Shown piece by piece: positions 1 to 7,675 of a stretch of DNA of 13,462 nt (the first letter of the stretch is position 1; each line of letters starts with the position of its first letter). The stretch comes from Bacteroidota bacterium. Its GTDB lineage: Bacteria > Bacteroidota > Ignavibacteria > UBA10030. The notes under the pieces were generated by a model. The model was not told where the DNA came from and ran no database searches. It worked only from the letters and a program-made list of their open reading frames with translations. The DNA is taken from contig DOWV01000025.1 in assembly GCA_003519375.1 (NCBI GenBank), positions 22,072 to 35,533 on the forward strand. Reading direction: 5' to 3'. Both the position numbers and the translations under genes were made by a program.

Positions 1-1469
1 ATCTGATCGTCGACGGCCTCCTCTTTAAGAATGGCTCAAGTCCTTCGGGAGATGTGATCGAATTCAGAGGCACAAACGGTGAAAGCGATTCATGCAGGTT
101 GACGAACTGCGCGATCATCAACTTCAGCCCCTCTGATTCAACGAAGGACAACAAATGGGTCTCGCTCTACGGAACCCGTAATCGTGTCGATCACTGCTAC
201 TTTGAAGGGAAGACAAACTCCGGGGCAACACTGGTCGTCTGGCGGCCTTCCGATCGCCCGAATTACCATCAGATTGACCACAATCACTTCGGGTTCCGTC
301 CGGTACTGTACGGCTGGAATGGCGGAGAGACAATACGGGTGGGAACGAGTGACTCGTCGCTGTCCGATTCCTTCACGATCGTTGAATACAACCTCTTTGA
401 AGAATGCAACGGAGAAATCGAAACCATTTCCAACAAGTCCTGCGGCAATGTGTATCGGTACAACACATTTGTCAGCTGTGAGGGAACACTCACCTTACGT
501 CACGGCAATCGCTGCACCGTGGAGGGGAATTTCTTCATTGCCAATCATGTACCGAACTCCGGCGGGATCCGCATCATCGGCGAAGACCACAAGGTGTTCA
601 ACAATTACGTGTGCGGTACGTCGGGATCGAGTTTGAAATCGGCCTTGACGCTCATGAATGGCGTTCCTAATTCGCCGTTGAATCGCTACTTCCAGGTGAA
701 GAGGGCAATCGTCGCTTTCAATACTTTTGTCGACAACGTATACTCGATGAATCTGGGGGGCGGAAGGAATTCAGAGCTGAGTCTTCCTCCGCTTGATTGC
801 GTGATTGCGAACAATGTTGTATTCGGATCAAGATCACCGCTGATCACAGTGAATGACACACCCATCAATATGACCTGGCAGGGGAATATTTTCTTCGGGG
901 CATTACTGGGTATAGCGCCGCAGCCACAGGGAATCGCCATGGTGAGTCCGCAGTTTGCGATGTCGGCTGAGGGTCTGTGGCGGCCGGGCGCGTCGAGCCC
1001 GGTTGTCAATACCGGAGCCGGATTGTTTCCCTACGTCACAACAGACATGGATGGTCAGCAGCGCGATGGTCAGCCTGATGTCGGGGCGGATGAAATCTCC
1101 ACAACGCCCGGAGAGCAGCGTCCTCTGACTCGTCAGGACGTCGGGCCTCCTCCTCAGCTCCTGACAAGCACGCGAGCACGTGAGGATGATGAGATTGACG
1201 TGGTGTCGGATTTCAGGCTCTTTTCCAATTATCCTAATCCGTTTAATCCAACGACAGCGATCAGCTATCAGCTTTCAGCTATCAGCTTCGTGAAGCTCAG
1301 AGTATTTGATGTGTTGGGAAGGGAAGTGGCCACGCTTGTCGATGGACTGCGCCAGCCGGGGACGTACCAAACGACCTTTGATGCGTCCTTGCTGAACGCG
1401 GGCACATATTTTCTCGAACTTCGTTCGAATGGACACCGTGCCGTTCAAAAGATGGTCTATGCAAAGTAA
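1..1469 (+). CDS. PL6-family polysaccharide lyase with T9SS sorting domain (5' end outside window)
   Basis: Partial gene. The frame is open from base 3, and 17 codons precede the GTG at 54, which therefore need not be the start. Numbering from that GTG, the protein is a right-handed beta-helix of the chondroitinase B/alginate lyase family (PL6). It has the conserved stretch NGGETIRVGTS (89-99), then GEIETISNKS (120-129) and LTLRHGN (146-152). K128 and R149 match the catalytic Lys/Arg pair of the family, and their 21-residue spacing equals that of K250/R271 in chondroitinase B. The acidic residues just before the Lys fit the Ca2+ site. The helix closes with DMDGQQRDGQPDVGADE (331-347). A low-complexity linker leads to a type A T9SS domain (388-471) with NYPNPFNPTT and FDVLGREVATLVDG, so the enzyme is probably exported to the surface or medium. 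It would cleave uronate chains by beta-elimination. Known PL6 enzymes act mainly on alginate, a few on dermatan sulfate; the substrate here is not settled. The GH88 gene follows after 27 bp. Confidence 0.92.
   Translation, partial: LIVDGLLFKNGSSPSGDVIEFRGTNGESDSCRLTNCAIINFSPSDSTKDNKWVSLYGTRNRVDHCYFEGKTNSGATLVVWRPSDRPNYHQIDHNHFGFRPVLYGWNGGETIRVGTSDSSLSDSFTIVEYNLFEECNGEIETISNKSCGNVYRYNTFVSCEGTLTLRHGNRCTVEGNFFIANHVPNSGGIRIIGEDHKVFNNYVCGTSGSSLKSALTLMNGVPNSPLNRYFQVKRAIVAFNTFVDNVYSMNLGGGRNSELSLPPLDCVIANNVVFGSRSPLITVNDTPINMTWQGNIFFGALLGIAPQPQGIAMVSPQFAMSAEGLWRPGASSPVVNTGAGLFPYVTTDMDGQQRDGQPDVGADEISTTPGEQRPLTRQDVGPPPQLLTSTRAREDDEIDVVSDFRLFSNYPNPFNPTTAISYQLSAISFVKLRVFDVLGREVATLVDGLRQPGTYQTTFDASLLNAGTYFLELRSNGHRAVQKMVYAK
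1259..1286 (+). repeat. Four-unit heptamer tandem repeat inside the T9SS domain coding region
   Basis: Four consecutive 7-bp units of the form NNTCAGC (GATCAGC, TATCAGC, TTTCAGC, TATCAGC) encode part of the sorting domain, ISYQLSAIS, just after the YPNPFNPTT motif. Seven is not a multiple of three, so gain or loss of one unit would shift the frame and remove the rest of the sorting signal. The repeat is imperfect in the first two bases of each unit. Confidence 0.85.
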
Positions 1470-1496
1470 AAAGCTGAACAACAACATGGAGATCGC

Positions 1497-2672
1497 ATGA
1501 GACGCATTGGTTCTTCAATCATGATTCTCACTCTGGCACTTGTGTACGCACCGGCCCCGGGGCAGGATCTTCAAACCTTGGTGCCGCATGCACTCCAATT
1601 CGCGCAACAGCAGCTCAGGCAATCGGTATTGGAGATCGGGGACAGCGCGAGGTTTGCTAGATCATCACAGTCTGACGGGTCGTGGAAGACGACGCCGGCC
1701 CGCGACTGGACGAGCGGATTCTTCCCGGGAGCGCTGTGGTACATGTATGAATACACGAACGATCCGTTTTTCAAGAAGTCTGCTGAAAAGTGGACAGCTG
1801 GAATGGTCGAGCAGCAGTTCGATCGAGGGACGCACGATCTGGGATTCAAGATCTTCTGCAGTTATGGAACCGGCAATCGTCTTTCACCTTCGGAAGAGTA
1901 CCAAAAGGTCATCGTCCAGGCGGCGAAGACACTTTCCGGTCGGTTCAATCCCGTCGTAGGCTGCATAAAATCATGGGACAACCGAAAATGGGTTTATCCG
2001 GTTATCGTGGACAACATGATGAATCTCGAGCTGTTATTCTGGGCGGCCGAACATGGCGGCCCGAAAGAATTACGTGAGATTGCGGTCAAACACGCCGAGA
2101 CAACGATGAAGAATCATTTCCGTGCCGATGGAGGATCGTACCACGTCCTGAGCTATGATACCACGAACGGTTCGATTCTTGTCCGCAATACACATCAGGG
2201 ATATGCAGACGAATCCGTCTGGGCGCGCGGTCAGGCCTGGGCGATTTACGGTTTCACGATGACGTATCGCTTTACGAAAGATCCCCGTTTCCTTGCAACG
2301 GCTCAACGGGCGGCAGATTATTATCTTCAGCGTTTACCGGCCGATCATGTTCCCTACTGGGATTTCCAGGCACCGGAGATTCCCAACGAACCCCGCGATG
2401 TCTCCGCTGCGGCCATCACGGCATCGGCATTGTTTGAGCTCTCCTCGTACGTAAAAACAGAGAAGCAAAAAGAAGAATACCTCAGACACGCCAAGAACAT
2501 CCTGCGATCGCTTTGCGCCGCGCCGTATTTGGCCGAGGGAACCGCATCGCATGCTGTCCTGAACCACGCCACGGGGAGCAAGCCTGCAAATTCAGAAGTC
2601 GATGTTTCCATTATTTACGCCGATTATTACTTTATCGAGGCAATGCTGCGCTATCTCAAGCTGGGGAAATAA
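1497..2672 (+). CDS. GH88 unsaturated glucuronyl hydrolase, secreted
   Basis: 391 aa, a usual length for GH88. The protein starts with a signal peptide (about 1-23, hydrophobic IMILTLALVYAPA) and continues as an (alpha/alpha)6-barrel. Family landmarks are WTSGFFPGALWYMYE (71-85), HDLGFKIFCSYG (113-124), VDNMMNLELLFWA (171-183) and the near-diagnostic ADESVWARGQAWAIYG (237-252). D114 and D172 fit the two catalytic aspartates known from Bacillus UGL (D88/D149). The enzyme hydrates the 4,5 double bond of the unsaturated uronate that a lyase leaves at the non-reducing end, which releases that sugar. It therefore acts downstream of the PL6 and PL38 lyases on either side. The ATG at 1497 is preceded by GGAG (1488-1491) with 5-bp spacing. 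GH105 is the main alternative family, but the RGQAW context, overall length and DNMMN motif favour GH88. Confidence 0.9.
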   Translation: MRRIGSSIMILTLALVYAPAPGQDLQTLVPHALQFAQQQLRQSVLEIGDSARFARSSQSDGSWKTTPARDWTSGFFPGALWYMYEYTNDPFFKKSAEKWTAGMVEQQFDRGTHDLGFKIFCSYGTGNRLSPSEEYQKVIVQAAKTLSGRFNPVVGCIKSWDNRKWVYPVIVDNMMNLELLFWAAEHGGPKELREIAVKHAETTMKNHFRADGGSYHVLSYDTTNGSILVRNTHQGYADESVWARGQAWAIYGFTMTYRFTKDPRFLATAQRAADYYLQRLPADHVPYWDFQAPEIPNEPRDVSAAAITASALFELSSYVKTEKQKEEYLRHAKNILRSLCAAPYLAEGTASHAVLNHATGSKPANSEVDVSIIYADYYFIEAMLRYLKLGK

Positions 2673-2676
2673 CTCC

Positions 2677-3879
2677 ATGACAATTCGATCACGCGGGAAA
2701 CAGGGAGGCCTTCGAGCGGCGTTCTCGCTCTGTCTCGGATTCATGTTAATTGTACCCGCGTTGCTGTCCGGTCAGGGAAGCGTGAACGTCGATGTCGCGG
2801 CTATTGACCGTGGCCGTATCCTGACTGGCGCTGAACGGTATTTTCAGGAGCCTCCCATGACGGTGACCGCCTTCTCGTCTCCACGGAGCGCAGGGGGAGT
2901 GCACGAGTTTTTTTCGGAGGGGGACTATTGGTGGCCCGATCCAAAAAACCCTGAGGGACCATACATTCAGCGTGATGGCATGACCAACCCGGACAATTTT
3001 ACGAAGCACCGGGAGATGATGCAGCGATTCTGCAAGGCGGTATCCACGCTGGCGGCGGCATACAAGATTACGCACGACGAGAAATTTGCAGCGCGGGCGG
3101 TGAAACACCTGAGGGCCTGGTTCGTCGATGATTCGACGAAAATGTTCCCTCATCTGAAGTACGCGCAGGCAATCAAAGGGAAGCTTACCGGACGAGGAGT
3201 CGGGATCATTGACACCATCCACCTTATAGAAGTTGCCCGCTCGGTAGAGGTGCTCTCGGGATCGGCCTCGCTCAGCGCCGCTGATGAATCGGCGATCAAG
3301 AGGTGGTTCTCGGACTACCTTGCGTGGCTGATGACGCACCCGTACGGCATCGACGAGCGGGAGGCAAAGAACAATCACGGCACATGGTGGGTTACCCAGG
3401 TTGCGGCGTTTGCGCACCTGGTCGGCGACACGTCGGCTCTTTCCTCTTGCCGCGTGAGATTCAAGACAGTGCTCCTGCCCAACCAGATGTCGGCAGACGG
3501 GAGTTTTCCGGGAGAACTGCGGCGCACAAAGCCGTACAACTACTCGTTGTTCAGCCTGGATGGTATGGGACTGATTTGCCGGATTCTTTCCACTCCCGGG
3601 GACAATTTGTGGGAATTTACTCTCCCCGATGGCAGGAACATGCGGAAAGGCATGGAGTTCCTGTATCCTTATATCGTCGATAAGTCGAAATGGCCGTATC
3701 CCAAAGACGTGATGTGCTTTGAGTATTTTCCGGTCCGCCTGCCGACCTTGTTGTTTGCCGGCATCGCATACAACGAACAGAAGTACATCGAAACATGGAA
3801 GAAACTCGATCCCGATCCGACAAATGCTGAAGTGCAACGAAATGTCCCGGTGAGACAATCTGTGTTGTGGGTGGAATGA
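2677..3879 (+). CDS. Alginate-lyase-fold polysaccharide lyase, probably PL38
   Basis: 400 aa from the ATG at 2677, 4 bp after the GH88 stop. An in-frame start at 2602 would lie inside GH88 and is unlikely. GGGGA (2663-2667) can serve as ribosome binding site, so translation is probably coupled to GH88. A signal peptide covers about 1-33 (basic start, then AFSLCLGFMLIVPALLSG). The mature part is the all-alpha alginate lyase domain (PF05426 type): EGDYWWPDPKNPEGPYIQRD (81-100), KNNHGTWWVTQ (231-241) with candidate catalytic N233/H234, and RRTKPYNYSLFSLDGMG (282-298) with candidate catalytic tyrosines Y287/Y289. The DYWWPDP and NNHG combination resembles PL38, reported to include glucuronan- and alginate-active members; PL5 is a more distant alternative. 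It would cut a uronate chain by beta-elimination in the periplasm or outside and supply ends for GH88. It lacks a T9SS domain, unlike the PL6 enzyme. Family assignment is from motif memory, not a search. Confidence 0.8.
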   Translation: MTIRSRGKQGGLRAAFSLCLGFMLIVPALLSGQGSVNVDVAAIDRGRILTGAERYFQEPPMTVTAFSSPRSAGGVHEFFSEGDYWWPDPKNPEGPYIQRDGMTNPDNFTKHREMMQRFCKAVSTLAAAYKITHDEKFAARAVKHLRAWFVDDSTKMFPHLKYAQAIKGKLTGRGVGIIDTIHLIEVARSVEVLSGSASLSAADESAIKRWFSDYLAWLMTHPYGIDEREAKNNHGTWWVTQVAAFAHLVGDTSALSSCRVRFKTVLLPNQMSADGSFPGELRRTKPYNYSLFSLDGMGLICRILSTPGDNLWEFTLPDGRNMRKGMEFLYPYIVDKSKWPYPKDVMCFEYFPVRLPTLLFAGIAYNEQKYIETWKKLDPDPTNAEVQRNVPVRQSVLWVE

Positions 3880-3909
3880 CGCGGATCATCGCGGATGCTC
3901 GCGGATGGG
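3880..3909 (+). repeat. Three-copy 10-bp tandem repeat after the PL38 gene
   Basis: CGCGGAT recurs three times with exact 10-bp period: CGCGGATCAT, CGCGGATGCT, CGCGGATGGG. The array begins at the base after the PL38 stop codon. It is the only clear repeat in the 3880-3990 spacer, the largest gap among the exported-enzyme genes. The rest of the spacer is AT-richer and shows no confident promoter or hairpin terminator. The role is unknown; a 10-bp period means each copy faces the same side of the helix. Confidence 0.8.
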
Positions 3910-3990
3910 ACAATTCACGAGCGTAGAAATAATGTAGATGCTCTGGTTTTCAATACATCAATGTCTCACTTCTTCTGATTGAGGATGATG

Positions 3991-5154
3991 ATGAAGAGAA
4001 TAACAAGTGTTCTTCTGGCGCTTTTCGTCGTCGGCGTTGTACTTGCCGGAGAGAAACAACTTGTGGTAAGAGTATCGAATCCCCTGAACGCCGATCGCCC
4101 GTTCGAGCTCGTGACCGTGAAGTGGTCACTCCTTGCGGGAAAGCTTCCGGCGCTGTCGGCTGAGTCGGCCGCTGTCTTTGCAGAAGACGGGACGAAGCCG
4201 CTCGTCTCTCAAGTGATTGACTACAACCAGGACGGCAAACCTGATGAATTGGTTTTTCAGTGGAGCTTCAAGGCGAAGGAGACGAAGGAGTTTATCGTGA
4301 AACAGCCAGGCGGAGAAATGAAACAGGCGGCCTCGTTGACGTATGCCGGGTTCATGATTCCGCGCGAAGACCTGGCGTGGGAAAATGACCGCGTTGCGTT
4401 CCGCGTGTATGGTCCGGCGATGGCGAAGGATGTCGATAACGGCATCGACGTGTGGACGAAACGCGTGAGGTACCTTATTGTGAAAAAATGGTACGAAGGA
4501 GAGGAAAAAGAACCGAAGATGTCCTACCACGAGGATCATGGCGAAGGAGCCGACTATTTCAGTGTCGGACGAACGCTCGGTGTAGGAGCGTCCTCTCTGG
4601 TGAAAGGTGACTCGCTCTATCAGCCGGGAGTATTTCAGAGGCACAAAATCGTCGCGACCGGTCCCCTCGTAGCCATTATCGAGCTTGTCTATGGCCCCGT
4701 TGTTTTTGAGGGGAACAAGATTTCACAGGTGGTGAGGATCTCTCTCGGAGCGGGCATGAATCTGAATAAGATCGAGACAACATTTAGCAGCGAATCCGCA
4801 AAGGGAAAGTTGCCCATTGCTACAGGGGTCGTAAAGCGAAAAGGCACAACGACCTTGAGCGATAAGAACAACGGATGGATCGGTCTTTGGGGCCTGACGA
4901 CAGATAAACCGGAAGTCGGCTATCTCGGAACGGGGCTCGTCATGCCCGGATCGGCAGTGAAGCAGATCAAAGAAGACAACGTCCACATCCTGGTTTTGAC
5001 GCAGGCTGAGCTGGGCAAACCGGTGACATACTACTCGGGGGCAGGGTGGACGCTCAGCAATGATTTCACCACGTTGGAATCGTGGAGTTCCTACCTGACG
5101 GATTGTGCAAAGAAACTCGCCGCACCACTTGCGGTGCGCGTGTCTGTAAAGTAA
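3991..5154 (+). CDS. DUF4861-family secreted protein, function unknown
   Basis: 387 aa from the ATG at 3991. Three consecutive ATGs lie at 3985, 3988 and 3991, plus a TTG at 3979. GAGG (3981-3984) sits 6 bp before the third ATG, so 3991 is preferred. A signal peptide covers about 1-20 (SVLLALFVVGVVLAG). The body looks beta-rich and matches DUF4861 as I remember it: DYNQDGKPDELVF (77-89), a DxNxDGxxDE element resembling a Ca2+ loop; AWENDRVAFRVYGPAM (129-144); and YHEDHGEGADYFSVGRTLG (179-197), which holds the densest cluster of polar residues (H180, E181, D182, H183, E185, D188). No reaction is established for the family to my knowledge. It sits between a lyase and a GH2 enzyme and shares a stop/start overlap with GH2, so a role in trimming or binding uronate oligosaccharides is plausible. 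That role is inference only. Confidence 0.78.
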   Translation: MKRITSVLLALFVVGVVLAGEKQLVVRVSNPLNADRPFELVTVKWSLLAGKLPALSAESAAVFAEDGTKPLVSQVIDYNQDGKPDELVFQWSFKAKETKEFIVKQPGGEMKQAASLTYAGFMIPREDLAWENDRVAFRVYGPAMAKDVDNGIDVWTKRVRYLIVKKWYEGEEKEPKMSYHEDHGEGADYFSVGRTLGVGASSLVKGDSLYQPGVFQRHKIVATGPLVAIIELVYGPVVFEGNKISQVVRISLGAGMNLNKIETTFSSESAKGKLPIATGVVKRKGTTTLSDKNNGWIGLWGLTTDKPEVGYLGTGLVMPGSAVKQIKEDNVHILVLTQAELGKPVTYYSGAGWTLSNDFTTLESWSSYLTDCAKKLAAPLAVRVSVK

Positions 5155-7646
5155 TGCAATTGAAAAAGAGGATTTCCAGAGTCTTGAAGATCAAAACCTC
5201 CTTGTTGACCAACCGGGCCACCATTGTGCTCATGGTGATGCTCCTCATGCCGCTCTTCATGGCGTTGCCGCAGGATATTCGCGACGAAGATCGGCGACAG
5301 ATCTTCAATATCAATCAAGGCTGGAGCTATCTGGAAGACCATCTCCCGCGTGTGGAGGATCTTCCCCGATCGACCAAACACTGGGAGAAAATCAATCTGC
5401 CCCATACCTGGAACAGAACGGATGCTGTTGATCAGGTTCCGGGGTACCGCCGCTCGGCGAGTTGGTATAGGAAGTCGCTTTTTATTCCGGCATCATCAAG
5501 CAATCTCCGGTACTTCCTGGAATTTGAGGGAGTGAACATCACGAGTGAGGTGTATGTGAACGGATTCCTCGCCGGCGGCCACATCGGAGGTTATCTCGGT
5601 TTCAGTGTCGATATGACTCCTTTCGTCAAACACGGGGAAAGCAACACGATTCTGGTGAGGGCCGATAATTCGTACGATCCGGATGTCATTCCGTCGCAAA
5701 AATCCGATTTCCACATTTATGGGGGTATCACGAGAGATGTCCGGCTGAACGTGTTGCCTGTGTGCCGTATTGACCGTCTGCTGATCAAGACTCCGTCGGT
5801 TTCAAAGAAGTCGGCCGAGACGATTGTCGACGTCGCTCTTTCCAATGACACACCGTTGGCGGCTGCTGCTGAGGTTGAAGTATTTCTCAAGGATCCGGGT
5901 GGGAAGGAAATCGCGAGAAAGAAAGTGCCCTTGTCGATACTAAAGGGGACAAGCCACACCTCGATCAGTCTGCCCGCCGTCAGGAATCCACGGCTCTGGT
6001 CGCCTTCAGATCCGGCTCTGTACACAGTGAATGTCACCCTTCGGCGCCCAGGTCAGGTCCCCGACGTGATTTCAGACCGGTTCGGCTATCGTTGGTTTGA
6101 ATTCAAAGAGCATGGCCCGTTCTCTCTGAACGGAGAACGGCTGTTGCTCCGAGGCACGCACCGCCACGAAGATTTCGCGGGATACGCAAACGCGATGCCG
6201 GATAGCCTCCATCGCAACGATATGAAGATGATCAAAGAGATGGGTGCGAACTTTGTAAGGCTTGCCCACTACCCGCAGGATCCCGAGGTGTACAAAGCCT
6301 GCGACGAGCTCGGCATCCTGGTGTGGGATGAACTTCCCTGGTGCCGCGGCGGCATAGGCGGAGACCTCTGGAAGGCAAACACGCGGAGACTTCTGGAAGA
6401 GCAGATGCTTCAGAACTACAATCATCCCTCGATCATTATCCAATCGCTCGGCAATGAACTCTACTGGCTGCCGGATGTCGCGGGGGGAGACAACATGGAC
6501 TCTCTTCGCGCCATGATCCGCGAACTGAACAGCATCGCGAAGAAGATCGATCCCTCCCGTGTCACAGCAACGAGGAAATTCACCGAAGGTGCCGATCTCG
6601 TCGACCTCGTCTCACCCTCGATGTGGCCGGGCTGGTACAGCGGCGTCTATAAAACCTTCGAGAAGGGCATCAATGATGCCCGAAAAGCGTACAAGAGATT
6701 CTTCCATGCCGAGTACGGCGGTGACAGCCACGTCGGGCGCCATACGGAAAACCCGATTGACGGCGACGGGATGGCAATCTCCGAGGGATGGGAGGAGAAC
6801 ATCAAGCCTCAAAAGGTGAGAAACATCGCGCAACTAGGTGATTGGAGCGAGAGCTACATTGTCAATCTTTTCGATTGGTATCTGCGCATTTCCGAGCAGG
6901 CGGACTGGTTGACGGGAAATGCACAATGGGCGTTCAAGGATTTTCCGACTCCGTTGCGTCCGGGAAATGCGATTCCCTACATAAACCAGAAAGGGCTGGT
7001 TGACCGCGCGGGAAAGCCGAAAGATGCTTACTACGTCTTCAAGAGCTATTGGACGACGACGCCGGAGTTCTGCTATATCGAATCACACACATGGACCGAA
7101 CGGAGCGGACCGGCAGATCTTGGGCGGGAGGTCAAGGTATTCAGCAATTGCGATGAGGTGGAGCTGTTCCTGGCCGATGCATCGCAGGGAAAGCGTGCGC
7201 GGGACATTAAAGCCTATCCGGCGAGCGGGCTGAGCTGGAAGGTGAAGTTCGCAGCCGGTCCGAACAAGCTCCGGGCTCTTGGATACAGCAAAGGTTCGCC
7301 CGTGACCGCAGATTCGGTGGAGATTCTTTACTCGACCCGTAAGAACTCCGAGGCAGACCACTTCGAACTTTCGTCGCAGCCGCTGCCCGGCGGCCTTCTT
7401 CTCGTAAAAGCCACTGCAGTCGATCGGACGGGACAACGATGTCTGGACTATAACGAGCGGATCTATTTCACCAGCGATGGAGGTGGCGCGCTGCTGGTGG
7501 ACGAAGGTACTCCCACGCGCAGCTCCGTCATCGAGATGGCAAACGGGTCGGCGCAGATTGAATTCAAACCGGAAAGAGGATCACGAGGAGTCATCGAAGT
7601 CCGGAATCAGGACTTCAAGGGCGCTTATCTGATTGTGAACGAATAA
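5154..7646 (+). CDS. GH2 glycosidase with DUF4982-like domain, candidate beta-glucuronidase
   Basis: 830 aa from the ATG at 5154, which overlaps the previous stop (TAATG). A start at 5082 would run through the DUF4861 gene. A basic N-terminus is followed by a hydrophobic segment (about 22-39), a signal peptide or anchor. Order of domains: jelly-roll sugar-binding domain (about 50-205, INLPHTWN at 80-87), Ig-like domain (about 205-310), TIM barrel (about 315-635), DUF4982-like Ig domain (about 645-710) and a last Ig-like domain to the end. In the barrel, LGNELYW holds the acid/base E435 and FFHAEYGGD holds the nucleophile E520. N611-Q612-K613 in NQKGLVDRAGKPK aligns by position and flanking sequence with the NxK motif (GNKKGIFTRDRKPK) that binds the carboxylate in E. 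coli beta-glucuronidase. Some galactosidase-annotated GH2 proteins share this stretch, so specificity is not proven. It probably removes saturated beta-linked residues, which UxaC downstream could use if they are glucuronate. Confidence 0.9.
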   Translation: MQLKKRISRVLKIKTSLLTNRATIVLMVMLLMPLFMALPQDIRDEDRRQIFNINQGWSYLEDHLPRVEDLPRSTKHWEKINLPHTWNRTDAVDQVPGYRRSASWYRKSLFIPASSSNLRYFLEFEGVNITSEVYVNGFLAGGHIGGYLGFSVDMTPFVKHGESNTILVRADNSYDPDVIPSQKSDFHIYGGITRDVRLNVLPVCRIDRLLIKTPSVSKKSAETIVDVALSNDTPLAAAAEVEVFLKDPGGKEIARKKVPLSILKGTSHTSISLPAVRNPRLWSPSDPALYTVNVTLRRPGQVPDVISDRFGYRWFEFKEHGPFSLNGERLLLRGTHRHEDFAGYANAMPDSLHRNDMKMIKEMGANFVRLAHYPQDPEVYKACDELGILVWDELPWCRGGIGGDLWKANTRRLLEEQMLQNYNHPSIIIQSLGNELYWLPDVAGGDNMDSLRAMIRELNSIAKKIDPSRVTATRKFTEGADLVDLVSPSMWPGWYSGVYKTFEKGINDARKAYKRFFHAEYGGDSHVGRHTENPIDGDGMAISEGWEENIKPQKVRNIAQLGDWSESYIVNLFDWYLRISEQADWLTGNAQWAFKDFPTPLRPGNAIPYINQKGLVDRAGKPKDAYYVFKSYWTTTPEFCYIESHTWTERSGPADLGREVKVFSNCDEVELFLADASQGKRARDIKAYPASGLSWKVKFAAGPNKLRALGYSKGSPVTADSVEILYSTRKNSEADHFELSSQPLPGGLLLVKATAVDRTGQRCLDYNERIYFTSDGGGALLVDEGTPTRSSVIEMANGSAQIEFKPERGSRGVIEVRNQDFKGAYLIVNE

Positions 7647-7661
7647 CTGGTTCTATTATTT

Positions 7662-7670
7662 AAGGAGGAG
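7662..7670 (+). promoter_or_regulatory. Strong Shine-Dalgarno sequence before kduI
   Basis: AAGGAGGAG lies 5 bp before the ATG at 7676 and is the best ribosome binding site in the window. Most other genes here have weak or no such site. It marks the switch from exported enzymes to cytoplasmic enzymes and suggests that KduI is translated more strongly than its neighbours. Confidence 0.85.
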
Positions 7671-7675
7671 AGCAT

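Noticed and set aside
1..1469. Calling the first gene a chondroitinase B
   Set aside because: The fold and catalytic pair fit the whole PL6 family, most known members act on alginate, and no sulfatases accompany it, so dermatan specificity is not supported.
1497..2672. GH105 unsaturated rhamnogalacturonyl hydrolase
   Set aside because: The HDLGF, DNMMN and RGQAWAIYG motifs and the N-terminal WTSGFFPG segment fit GH88 better.
2746..3858. Long open frame on the complementary strand opposite the PL38 gene
   Set aside because: Its translation is Arg/His/Cys-rich with no recognisable domain, while the + strand shows clear family motifs. It is a by-product of codon use in the real gene.
5082..5153. 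Upstream extension of the GH2 gene
   Set aside because: It overlaps the end of the DUF4861 gene, and its residues are out-of-frame readings of that gene. The TAATG start at 5154 gives a sensible signal peptide.
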